This document shows positions 51,068-58,628 of a stretch of 64,000 bases of DNA, piece after piece. The notes beneath the pieces are model-generated. The model saw only the letters and a list, made by a program, of their open reading frames with translations, had not been told where the DNA came from and did not search any database. Every line of letters starts with the position of its first letter. The first letter of the stretch is position 1. The DNA is from Gordoniibacillus chartarius. Its GTDB lineage: Bacteria; Bacillota; Bacilli; Paenibacillales; NBRC-103111. The stretch is taken from positions 1 to 64,000 of the forward strand of contig NZ_JBHLWN010000074.1 of NCBI RefSeq assembly GCF_042432825.1, written 5' to 3'. The position numbers and the translations under genes were made by a program.

Positions 51068-51949
51068 TTGGAAACCTATTCTACGGATATACCGAACTCA
51101 TGCTTGCCAGCACCGGGCAGCCGAATTTCGACATTGGCCGCTGTTATTCAAGAGACTTACGCCGTCCTGCGGCAAGCAGCCGATCTATCTCCCGCCAATC
51201 CCGCCGTTACGGAGCAGATCGGCCTTCTTGCGCAGCAAATCCGGCTTCCTTACAGTCCGGAGGAAGTTCAGTACATATTACAGCACGAAGAGATACAACC
51301 GTTACGCCAAATCTTGCTTGGCATGCTGTCGGAAGCCGAGTGCCGGATGGAGCTGTTCGATTCGCATCAACTAAGCCTTCAGGCGAACGGCGGCTTATCA
51401 TGCTTGCGGCACTATCGAAACTGGGAAACGTATGAACATTTGGTTCGATTGGAACGGGAGCAGCTTCGTCGGCTTCGTCGGACTGATGGAAACGATAACA
51501 CCGTCGTGTTCGTCGGGAGCGGTCCTATGCCGATCAGCGCGATGATGATTCATTTGGAGGAACAGGTGAACGTCGTTTGCGTGGACATGAATCCGGACGC
51601 CTGTGAGGCGGCGCGTACATTGCTGGAGCGGGTCGGTCTGGGGGATCCGGTTCGGGTCGTGCAGGCGGAAGGGGCGAATTACGATTATGCGGGGTGCGGC
51701 ATCGTATTTGTAGCGAGCTTGGTATCCGGTAAAGCTAAAGTGTTCGAGCAAATTCGAGCGACCAACCCGAATGCCCTCGTAGCGGTCAGAACTGCCGAGG
51801 GGATGCGGCAGCTCATGTATGAGGCAGTGGATGAATCCGTCATGGAAACGGAAGGATGGCGGCTGCTGGCCAGAACGTCGCCGATTCACAGCCATGCCAT
51901 CAATTCGACTTTATTTTACCGTTATGATGGGAGTGGTAGGGTTCAGTAA
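51068..51949 (+). CDS. nicotianamine-synthase-like aminobutanoyltransferase (CntL type)
   Basis: The 293-residue protein shows the SAM-binding core of nicotianamine synthases, VVFVGSGPMPISAMMIHL, followed by VVCVDMNPDACEAARTLL and AGCGIVFVASLV. Bacterial homologues (CntL) transfer an aminobutanoyl group from SAM to histidine in staphylopine, pseudopaline and bacillopaline synthesis. The partner genes cntM (opine dehydrogenase) and cntK are not found here, so the product is uncertain. The TTG start has GGGAGG seven nucleotides upstream. It is divergent from the Fur-controlled flavodoxin operon, pointing to a metal-starvation role. Confidence 0.8.
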   Translation: METYSTDIPNSCLPAPGSRISTLAAVIQETYAVLRQAADLSPANPAVTEQIGLLAQQIRLPYSPEEVQYILQHEEIQPLRQILLGMLSEAECRMELFDSHQLSLQANGGLSCLRHYRNWETYEHLVRLEREQLRRLRRTDGNDNTVVFVGSGPMPISAMMIHLEEQVNVVCVDMNPDACEAARTLLERVGLGDPVRVVQAEGANYDYAGCGIVFVASLVSGKAKVFEQIRATNPNALVAVRTAEGMRQLMYEAVDESVMETEGWRLLARTSPIHSHAINSTLFYRYDGSGRVQ

Positions 51950-52244
51950 TAAATTCCATAAGCTCAAAGGATATGCGTTTCTCGGTGTCGCGAATTACGG
52001 ATGTAAGGTGAGTGAGTGCGGAATTGCGTACTACGGCGCGTAGAGGTGGACTAGCAGGAATTTCTCCGCCCATTTTCCGCAAATTTCCGATTTTTCGAGA
52101 AATTGCTGGAAAAGCTCCGCCTAATTCGCCGCCAAACTGCCGAGACAGCAAAATCGGCTAAAATTAGATGGAGCTTTTCCGTGTAAATGGCGAAATCTCG
52201 GAAAGCAGCAAGAATCAAAGGGACATTTTCCCGCTAACGGCTAT
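51950..52244. other. intergenic region holding a long hairpin element
   Basis: No gene is supported. Most of the stretch is occupied by the imperfect 121-nt palindrome listed separately. Confidence 0.6.
52084..52204. repeat. long imperfect palindrome, possible repeat element or structured RNA
   Basis: Nested inverted repeats: 52084-52097 with 52191-52204 (12 of 14), the perfect GGAAAAGCTCC/GGAGCTTTTCC (52108-52118 with 52170-52180), CTAATT/AATTAG, and an inner GCCGA/TCGGC. Together they fold into one hairpin with internal loops. It lies between convergent genes and is similar in style, though not in sequence, to the element at 17.9 kb. Confidence 0.65.
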
Positions 52245-52925
52245 CTAGTCCAAATATGCAATGACATGCCGTACGAGCTCATAGCAAACGATGCGTTCCC
52301 CTCTGCCGCGAAACGCGGGAGTGAGCCACCCTTTGTCACACAGCTTGCGCAGCATAACAACCGCTGTCTTGCTGTCCACTTGCAAATGATGAACGACATC
52401 GACGGGGCGAATCGGTCTGGCCAGTTGGATCGCAAGACGAAGCAGCTCCTTCTCGGACAACAACGCACGGCTAACCGGCGCTTGATGGGGCTGATATCTT
52501 GCCATGACCATACGCAGCAGAGCGATACACGTATCCGGTCGCTGCTCGATATCGTCATATGCAAAGGAGATAACGGGCAGGCCCATAGAGAAGAGGAACG
52601 TCTCACGGTTCAGTTCATTGCAATATTTGTAACGGTCCATGTCCCGCACGTGAGCCGCGTAGCCTTTGATTTCGAATACCAGCTTCACCCAGCCGATCAG
52701 CCACACGAAATCCGCAAAGTACGACCGTCCCCGCCAATCCGTCACCTCATATTCCGGATGCAAATTGTTCAGACTCCCGACTAGCGGCCACCATATTTGC
52801 TTGACGAACAGACGCTCCGCATGCTGATAGCCGCGCTCCAGTCGTCCTCTCCGTTCACCGGTTCTTCGGGCCAGGTGCTCATCCAGCCAAGCGGCATGCG
52901 CCGCCTCGAAATTAACCATCGACAT
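52245..52925 (-). CDS. nuclease-like domain protein with C-terminal winged helix (226 aa)
   Basis: Residues 50-130 include YFADFVW and, 12 residues later, VFEIKGYAAH, the D...ExK spacing of PD-(D/E)XK endonuclease folds, in a context like DUF559/Vsr-type nucleases. The C-terminal 70 residues look like a winged helix-turn-helix (RPVDVVHHLQVDSKTAVVMLRKLCDKGWL). It could be a restriction- or repair-type enzyme or a regulator. GGAGG lies eight nucleotides before the ATG. A strong terminator-like hairpin lies in its leader, which suggests attenuation. Confidence 0.65.
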   Translation of the reverse strand: MSMVNFEAAHAAWLDEHLARRTGERRGRLERGYQHAERLFVKQIWWPLVGSLNNLHPEYEVTDWRGRSYFADFVWLIGWVKLVFEIKGYAAHVRDMDRYKYCNELNRETFLFSMGLPVISFAYDDIEQRPDTCIALLRMVMARYQPHQAPVSRALLSEKELLRLAIQLARPIRPVDVVHHLQVDSKTAVVMLRKLCDKGWLTPAFRGRGERIVCYELVRHVIAYLD

Positions 52926-52952
52926 ACTGAAGTCCTCCTTCTTTTCGTGTAA

Positions 52953-53002
52953 AATAAAAAGAACGCCCAATCCCGCAAAACCGCGTAGGGATTGGACGTT
53001 CC
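52953..53002 (-). terminator. terminator-like hairpin in the leader of the nuclease-like gene
   Basis: On the minus strand GAACGTCCAATCCC pairs with GGGATTGGGCGTTC (13 of 14), followed by TTTTTATTTT. It lies upstream of, and on the same strand as, the gene starting at 52925, where no earlier gene needs termination. Confidence 0.7.
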
Positions 53003-53139
53003 TCGTCACTATATTTTATTATAATGAGTTAAATACCGCTTCGCCAGTCCGCTAACTGCCGGCGGTTCGCAACATTTGGACCCGGCTTGGTGTATATACT
53101 AGAGTGGATTTGATTCTTGCCCGGCTGGAGGATAGCATC

Positions 53140-54495
53140 ATGTTCAACAGATGGATGCAAATTATGAAGCTTGCGCTGCCTTCGATCGTTTCGTTCGCAA
53201 GCGCCACCGTAACGGGCACAATCAGTCTGCTGCTGGTCGGGCAGCTGGGCGCACTCGTGATCGCCATTGTCGGCGTATCGAATATTATTATGTACAACGC
53301 ATGGGCGTTGTCGTCGGGGATCGGGCACACGGTCAACTATTTGGTAGCCCAAAGCGCCGGTGCAGGAGAGTGGCGGAAAGCGATTGAGCGGACGTACCTG
53401 GCCTCTTATCTCTGTATTGGACTCGGACTGCTGGTTGCCGCCGCCGGAACATTCGCTCCGGAGGCGCTGCTTCATCTTATGGGCGGAAGCCCGGAGCTGG
53501 TCGAGGCCGGCAAAGGGTATTTGCAGCTGCGGTTTTATGCGATGGTGTTTACGATCGGCAGCTTCGTGCTGCAAGGCTTCTTCCGGGGAATCGGCGATAC
53601 GCGGACGCCGATGATCATGTCGTTCATTTCCAACATCGGTATGATCGTATTGACGTACGGGCTAACATACGGACATCTCGGGCTGCCGGAGCTCGGGCTG
53701 GCGGGAGCCGGCATTGCTTTCCTGATCGGGGAGCTGGCGGCGCTGGTATGGGGCTTATATGTGTTCTTCATCCGGCTGCATCCGAGACTGCATACGCGAG
53801 CCCGAATTCCGTTCAATCTTCCGGAGTTTAAACTGATTGCGGGCGAAAGCGGGAAGCTGGCGCTCAATGAATTCGCGATGAGCATGGCGATGTTCGTCTT
53901 TACGGCCTTCGTGACAAGACTCGGTACCGCGGCGCTGGCGGCGAATGAGGTGTCGCTGAACGTCATGGCGCTCGGCTTCATGCCGGCATTCGGCTTCGGA
54001 GCGACAGCCACCATTCTAGTCGGGCAAGAAATCGGCAAAGGACTGAACCAGGCGGCGCGGCGGATCGGAACGGACACGGCGCTGATCGGCTCGATCTTAT
54101 TGCTGCTGCTGGGTGTTGCAGAATTTATTTGGGCGGAGCCGATTGCCCGGCTGTATTCAAGCGACCCCGAGGTGTATCGGCTGGCGGCGGATTTGATTCG
54201 GATTTCCGCGTTCCTGCAGCTGTTCGACGGATTGTTCAACTTCTATGCGGGAGGGCTTCGGGGGATCGGCGACACGACATTCCTGCTGGTGACTTCAATC
54301 TCGCTCAACTGGCTGCTGTTTTTGCCGCTGGCGTATGTGCTGATTTTTATGCTCGGCTACAGCTCTTACGGGGCCTGGATCGCACTGTATACATTCATCT
54401 TCGCGCTGGGTTGTGCGGTGCTGATCCGGTATTATTTTAGGGACTGGACGTCGATACGGGCCAAACAGGCCCAGCAGGCAGAGCCGGTACATTAA
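53140..54495 (+). CDS. MATE-family multidrug/metabolite exporter
   Basis: A 451-residue transporter with twelve membrane helices in two MatE repeats: LPSIVSFASATVTGTISLLLVGQLG, LVAQSAGAGEWRKA, LQGFFRGIGDTRTPMI in the first half and ALAANEVSLNVMALGFMPAFGFG, AGGLRGIGDTTFLLV in the second. It uses Na+ or H+ gradients. The ATG at 53140 has GGAGG eight nucleotides upstream. A DUF1294 gene follows after 19 nt. Confidence 0.93.
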   Translation: MFNRWMQIMKLALPSIVSFASATVTGTISLLLVGQLGALVIAIVGVSNIIMYNAWALSSGIGHTVNYLVAQSAGAGEWRKAIERTYLASYLCIGLGLLVAAAGTFAPEALLHLMGGSPELVEAGKGYLQLRFYAMVFTIGSFVLQGFFRGIGDTRTPMIMSFISNIGMIVLTYGLTYGHLGLPELGLAGAGIAFLIGELAALVWGLYVFFIRLHPRLHTRARIPFNLPEFKLIAGESGKLALNEFAMSMAMFVFTAFVTRLGTAALAANEVSLNVMALGFMPAFGFGATATILVGQEIGKGLNQAARRIGTDTALIGSILLLLLGVAEFIWAEPIARLYSSDPEVYRLAADLIRISAFLQLFDGLFNFYAGGLRGIGDTTFLLVTSISLNWLLFLPLAYVLIFMLGYSSYGAWIALYTFIFALGCAVLIRYYFRDWTSIRAKQAQQAEPVH

Positions 54496-54514
54496 GAAAG
54501 GGGCTTCTCGCACA

Positions 54515-54787
54515 ATGACCTTCCTCATCCTCTATTTACTCGCGGTCAACGTGTTCGGTCTTATCACGATGGGCTACGATAAAGACCAGGCGCGGAAAAA
54601 GAACCGGCGCACGCCGGAGAAGGAGCTGTTTACGATCGCGGCGATCGGCGGAGCGCTTGGCGTCTGGATCGGCATGCGAATGTTCCGGCACAAGACGAAG
54701 CATATGAGCTTTGTCGCGGGGGTGCCGGGTTTGTTCATCGTCAATGTGATCTGCGTGGCGGCGATTGTACGTTGGATGCTGCTGTAA
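54515..54787 (+). CDS. DUF1294-family membrane protein
   Basis: A 90-residue protein with three hydrophobic segments and the family stretches GYDKDQARKKNRRTPEKEL, IGGALGVWIGMRMFRHKTKH and GLFIVNVICVAAI. Function unknown. Probably co-transcribed with the MATE exporter. AAAGGGG lies about 11 nt upstream of the ATG. Confidence 0.88.
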   Translation: MTFLILYLLAVNVFGLITMGYDKDQARKKNRRTPEKELFTIAAIGGALGVWIGMRMFRHKTKHMSFVAGVPGLFIVNVICVAAIVRWMLL

Positions 54788-54807
54788 ACCCAGTAACAGT
54801 ACAAGGC

Positions 54808-54850
54808 GAACGGCAGGTAAGGACAATGTGCCTTGGCTGCCGTTTGTCGT
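54808..54850 (+). terminator. hairpin after the DUF1294 gene
   Basis: AACGGCAG and AAGG pair with CCTT and CTGCCGTT; the following sequence is TGTCGTTCTT, so termination is plausible but not certain. Confidence 0.5.
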
Positions 54851-55045
54851 TCTTGACCTCAGCAAGCAAGCGATGGCCACGGCCAACTTTTGTATAACGG
54901 GGAGAGAAAAGAAAGCACCTTCGATAATGCGGACTGGGGTGCGCTTCCCAGTAACCGGTACTGGCCGGAGGCGCAACTTTGCCGCTCGTGCCTGCGTCGA
55001 ATATACAGGCAGCATTGATGTTCAGCAAAGGAGCGAACCGGCATC

Positions 55046-56077
55046 ATGAGAATAAAAACATTAGCAGCGGCGGGGATGCTCGCGGCATGGACCTTTATAA
55101 TTGGATTGACGGTGGCGGCAACACCCGTGTCCGCCCAGGCTGCCGGATTGCGCGATGTGCCCGAGACGCATTGGGGAGCAGGGAATATACAGCGGGCTTT
55201 GGAGCAAGGCATTGTAGACGGCTACCCGGACGGTACGTTCAAGCCGGAGCAGCAGGTCGAACAAGCCGAGTTTCTGGTCATGCTGATTCGCGCCTACAAG
55301 CCGGATGAGCTGGCTGCGGGCGGTCAAACGGCCGATTGGCGGACCCCTTATTTGACTTATGCGAAATCAATGAATTGGCATCTGATCGACTCCGACTCCT
55401 CGGTTGTGTTGTCCCGCGGTAATGTAGCGCGGCTGCTGGCAGGCGCAGCGGGCAAAGCCTATGACATCGACACGTCGATCAGTTATTTGCTCGGTATCGG
55501 ACTCGTTGAAGGAAGAACGGAGCCGTACCCGATCGGGTTCCACCCCGACGAGCCGGTGACCCGGGCGGAAGCGGTGACGTTCGTTCAGCGCTTTAAGGCG
55601 TATTTCCCGCAGCTGCAGTCTGTGTCGACAGGCGGCTTGCAGCCGAACGAAATGGATCCGTTGACGGCCAAGGTCGGCGATCAGGTTGCAGGCTGGACGA
55701 TCGCGAGCATCGAGACGACGCTCTATGAGGATGGTGCACTCATGTCGGCGATCGTGAATTTCGAGCCGCGGGAAGTAACGGTCAGCGGATTTTATCAAAA
55801 TATGCCGGACGGCAGCGAGTTTTTCGACGGTATTATTTTTACGCCGGATGCCGCTTCCGATCAGGTGATCCCGAAGCTCAGGATCGGGCAGCATACGGTC
55901 GGAGACCGGTTTCTGTTCCGGTCGGAGGAGGCGGAGGCGGCTTTCCTGCCGCAAGGGTCGAAGGGGAAGGCCACGATCGTCATCTCCGGCTTCTCTTACC
56001 ACTACTGGCCGAAGGACGATTACAGAGACAACACGACATTCGTCAAGCTGGTGGAGATCGATAAAGCGACTCCGTAG
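55046..56077 (+). CDS. secreted SLH-domain protein (343 aa)
   Basis: A signal peptide (MRIKTLAAAGMLAAWTFIIG) precedes S-layer homology repeats: DVPETHWGAGNIQRALEQGIVDGYPDGTF with EQAEFLVMLIRAY, a degenerate middle repeat (YLTYAKSMNWHLID), and YLLGIGLVEG with RAEAVTFVQRF (about residues 35-190). SLH repeats anchor proteins to pyruvylated cell-wall polymer. The C-terminal 140 residues form an unassigned beta-rich domain. AAAGGAG lies about 12 nt before the ATG. The 258-nt upstream region contains hairpins but no recognised riboswitch. Confidence 0.85.
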   Translation: MRIKTLAAAGMLAAWTFIIGLTVAATPVSAQAAGLRDVPETHWGAGNIQRALEQGIVDGYPDGTFKPEQQVEQAEFLVMLIRAYKPDELAAGGQTADWRTPYLTYAKSMNWHLIDSDSSVVLSRGNVARLLAGAAGKAYDIDTSISYLLGIGLVEGRTEPYPIGFHPDEPVTRAEAVTFVQRFKAYFPQLQSVSTGGLQPNEMDPLTAKVGDQVAGWTIASIETTLYEDGALMSAIVNFEPREVTVSGFYQNMPDGSEFFDGIIFTPDAASDQVIPKLRIGQHTVGDRFLFRSEEAEAAFLPQGSKGKATIVISGFSYHYWPKDDYRDNTTFVKLVEIDKATP

Positions 56078-56092
56078 ATGGATAACGAAAAT

Positions 56093-56116
56093 AGGGCGCC
56101 TTGGGCGTCCTTTTTC
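56093..56116 (+). terminator. terminator of the SLH gene
   Basis: AGGGCGCC (56093-56100) pairs with GGCGTCCT (56104-56111) including one G-U, followed by TTTTT. Confidence 0.7.
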
Positions 56117-56217
56117 AGTTTCGGTATGACGAGGCATGCAAACGACTTACGGTTGCAATTGTCGCCCCAGCGCGATACAGTGAGGAGGATTCCAAGCTTG
56201 GCAGCAAGGAGCGGGAG

Positions 56218-56817
56218 ATGAAGAGCGTTCTAGTTACAGGATACCGGGCGCACGAGCTCGGCATTTTCGATCAGAAGCATCAAGGGATTCCCTATATCAA
56301 GCGGGCGATAGAGGCGAAGCTGCTGCCCCTGCTGGACGAAGGGCTGGAGTGGGTGCTTACGCCGGGACAGTACGGAGTCGATCTGTGGGCTGCGGAGGTC
56401 GCGATCGGGCTGAAGGAGCGCCAGTACCCGCAGCTGCAGCTGGCCATCGTCACCGCGTATGCGAACCCGGAGGAGAAATGGAAGGAAGACAAGCAGCAGT
56501 ACTACCGGGATATTTTGAAAAAAACCGATTATTACGGCTCGGTGAGCAACCAGCCCTACAACGGCGTATGGCAGCTGACGGCACGCGACGAGCTGCTGCT
56601 TCGTAAGTCGGACGGGATTGTGCTGTTCTATGATGAGGATGCTGCCGAGGCGAGTCCGAAATATATGAAGCGGAAAGCGCTGAAGAAGAGCGAAGAGACC
56701 GGATACCGGATCATCACGATCACAGCGGAAGATGTGCAGAGCATGGCTGAGCAGGAACGTTACGATGGAGACGGAATGGAGGCATATACCGATGTTATTG
56801 ATGAACGAGAAAATTAA
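56218..56817 (+). CDS. YpsA/DUF1273-family SLOG protein
   Basis: A 199-residue Rossmann-like protein starting SVLVTGYRAHELGIF and containing LTPGQYGVDLWAAEVAIGL and LLRKSDGIVLFYDED, the YpsA family (SLOG superfamily). B. subtilis YpsA affects cell division and oxidative stress, probably via nucleotide binding. The ATG at 56218 has AAGGAG six nucleotides upstream. It overlaps the IF-3-like gene by 26 bp. Confidence 0.9.
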   Translation: MKSVLVTGYRAHELGIFDQKHQGIPYIKRAIEAKLLPLLDEGLEWVLTPGQYGVDLWAAEVAIGLKERQYPQLQLAIVTAYANPEEKWKEDKQQYYRDILKKTDYYGSVSNQPYNGVWQLTARDELLLRKSDGIVLFYDEDAAEASPKYMKRKALKKSEETGYRIITITAEDVQSMAEQERYDGDGMEAYTDVIDEREN

Positions 56818-57268
56818 GGCGTCCGAGGTGGCGCTAACCGGCTTGGACGGCGAAGATCTGGGGATCGTGCCGACCAAAGAGGCGCTGGAGATGGCCAAAC
56901 GGCTGAAGGTCGATTTGATTTGCACCTCGCTGATGAGCAGTCCGCCCCCTTGCAAGCTGATGCGCAGCGGGAAGGCCAAGGAGGAAGCGCAGCAAGCCCG
57001 CAAACGCGAGGCGGGAGCGAAGCTGAAGGAGCTGCGGCTGACGGCGCGGATTGAAGATCACGATTATGAGACGAAGAAGGCGCAGGCGGAGCGAATGTTG
57101 ACGGGAGGCGATGCGGTTCTGTTCGTCGTAAAGCTGCAGGGCAAGGAGGGTCCGGAAGCGAAGGCGCTGCTCGAGTCGCTCGTCAAAGAATTGCGGCACG
57201 CCGGCCGGGCTGCCAGCGGTATTCAGCTCAGTGGAAAGCAGGCGGCGGTACAGCTGAATCCGCTATAA
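56792..57268 (+). CDS. divergent translation initiation factor IF-3 paralogue
   Basis: The 158-residue protein keeps the IF-3 N-domain (MNEKIKASEVALTGLDGEDLGIVPTKEALEMAK), the linker (PPPCKLMRSGKAKEEAQQARKREA) and the C-domain start (KELRLTARIEDHDYETKKAQAERML). The C-domain is altered in the segment where IF-3 has RFRGRE (here KLQGKEG) and at the end. It is not linked to rpmI-rplT, the usual infC neighbours, and overlaps ypsA by 26 bp, so it is probably an additional specialised copy. ATG at 56792 with GGAGG upstream. Confidence 0.85.
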   Translation: MLLMNEKIKASEVALTGLDGEDLGIVPTKEALEMAKRLKVDLICTSLMSSPPPCKLMRSGKAKEEAQQARKREAGAKLKELRLTARIEDHDYETKKAQAERMLTGGDAVLFVVKLQGKEGPEAKALLESLVKELRHAGRAASGIQLSGKQAAVQLNPL

Positions 57269-57369
57269 GCAAGGGGGAATTATTTGTATAAAAAATCCCT
57301 CTTGCGCATCTTCGGAAAACGTGGGATTCTTACCCTTGATCGGGTTGTTTGACAAGGGAGCGACATGCG

Positions 57370-58584
57370 ATGATCAACAGCATTATTCAGAAGCTCGGAC
57401 TGCATATGAATCCGGAGACGAAGCACAACTTCTTCAGCGATTTCGGTGCAGCGGTGATATTCAGCTTGTTTAACGTCGCATTCAACCAATTTTATATGCC
57501 GTTTGCGATCCGGCAAGGCGCTTCCAACGTGGAAGTCGGCCTGCTGGCGGCCGCGCCGGCGATCGGGCTGCTGTTTTCCCCGCTGTGGGCGGGATGGATG
57601 CAGCAGCGAAGCCCGAAGCCGTTCGTCATCATACCGAATCTGATCGGGCGGCTGCTGCTCCTGATTCCGGCGTTCTTCGGAGCTCCGGCCGTTTATGTCA
57701 CGACTGCTCTCGTCTATCACTTATTAATGGGCATCCAGGCGCCTGCCTACGCTACCTTGGTGACACGCATGTACCAGCCGGAGCTTCGCGGGCGTCTGAT
57801 GGGGTACGTTCGCGTGGCGATGGGGGCGCTTATGATTCCGCTCGCCTACATCGTCGGGTTGTGGACGGACCAAGCCGGACCGAGCGGACCGCTCGTTGCG
57901 GCGGCTCTGACCGGGGGATTGTCGATCCTGTCGCTGGCCCGTGTGCGGGAATTCCCGGTGAAGACGAGCGGTACGACGCGCCGTTCGACCTTCATGGAGC
58001 AAATTCGGCTGGTCAGCAAGCACCGCGGGCTGCTCGTCTTCTTCGCTGCAACGACGCTGTCCGGCTTCGGCAACATTCTCGCGAGCCCGCTCTACCAAAT
58101 TGTGCAGGTGAATGAGCTCCAGCTGAACAACGCTCAGATCGGCATCGCGAGGATGGCGTACTATCTCTGCCTGCTGACGGCTTTCTTCGTCGTCGGCTGG
58201 GCGATCGACCGTTATTCGGCGAGGCACACGCTGGTGTACGGCATCGCGGCGTTCGCTATCGTGCCGATGCTGTACGGCTTGTTTCCGAGCTACACGGCCG
58301 TCATCATCGGGAGCGGCGTGCAGGGGATCGGCGACGCGATCTGGGATATCGGCATTCTGGCCTTCGTCTTCCGGGTGATGCCGGGCAAGGAAGGGATCGT
58401 GTTCGGTCTGCATCTGATGCTGTTCGGTATTCGCGGCACGATCGCCCCGCTGCTGAGTACGGCGCTTACCGATCATGTGCCGCTTGCGGCGCTGTTTCTG
58501 GCGGCGTCGCTATTCGGCTGGCTGGGGACGCTGCTGTTCGCATGGAAGGCGAAGGAGGCCGACCGCGAAAGCGCGATGGAATAG
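57370..58584 (+). CDS. MFS transporter
   Basis: A 404-residue major facilitator with twelve predicted helices, GRLMGYVRVAMGALMIPLAYIVG and a DRYSARH loop of the MFS type in the second half (GWAIDRYSARHTLVYG). It resembles Bacillales MFS proteins of unknown substrate. The ATG at 57370 has AAGGGAG nine nucleotides upstream. A 15-bp bidirectional terminator follows. Confidence 0.88.
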   Translation: MINSIIQKLGLHMNPETKHNFFSDFGAAVIFSLFNVAFNQFYMPFAIRQGASNVEVGLLAAAPAIGLLFSPLWAGWMQQRSPKPFVIIPNLIGRLLLLIPAFFGAPAVYVTTALVYHLLMGIQAPAYATLVTRMYQPELRGRLMGYVRVAMGALMIPLAYIVGLWTDQAGPSGPLVAAALTGGLSILSLARVREFPVKTSGTTRRSTFMEQIRLVSKHRGLLVFFAATTLSGFGNILASPLYQIVQVNELQLNNAQIGIARMAYYLCLLTAFFVVGWAIDRYSARHTLVYGIAAFAIVPMLYGLFPSYTAVIIGSGVQGIGDAIWDIGILAFVFRVMPGKEGIVFGLHLMLFGIRGTIAPLLSTALTDHVPLAALFLAASLFGWLGTLLFAWKAKEADRESAME

Positions 58585-58617
58585 GAACAGGCCCGCTGCT
58601 TGGCAGCGGGCCTGTTC
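58585..58617. terminator. strong bidirectional terminator between MFS and LuxR-type genes
   Basis: GAACAGGCCCGCTGC (58585-58599) and GCAGCGGGCCTGTTC (58603-58617) are perfect 15-bp arms around TTG, between convergent genes. Confidence 0.85.
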
Positions 58618-58628
58618 GGTTTGACCGG

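Noticed and set aside
54788..55045. Riboswitch in the leader of the SLH gene
   Set aside because: Hairpins are present but I could not match the sequence to the conserved cores of c-di-AMP, c-di-GMP, SAM, TPP or other known classes.
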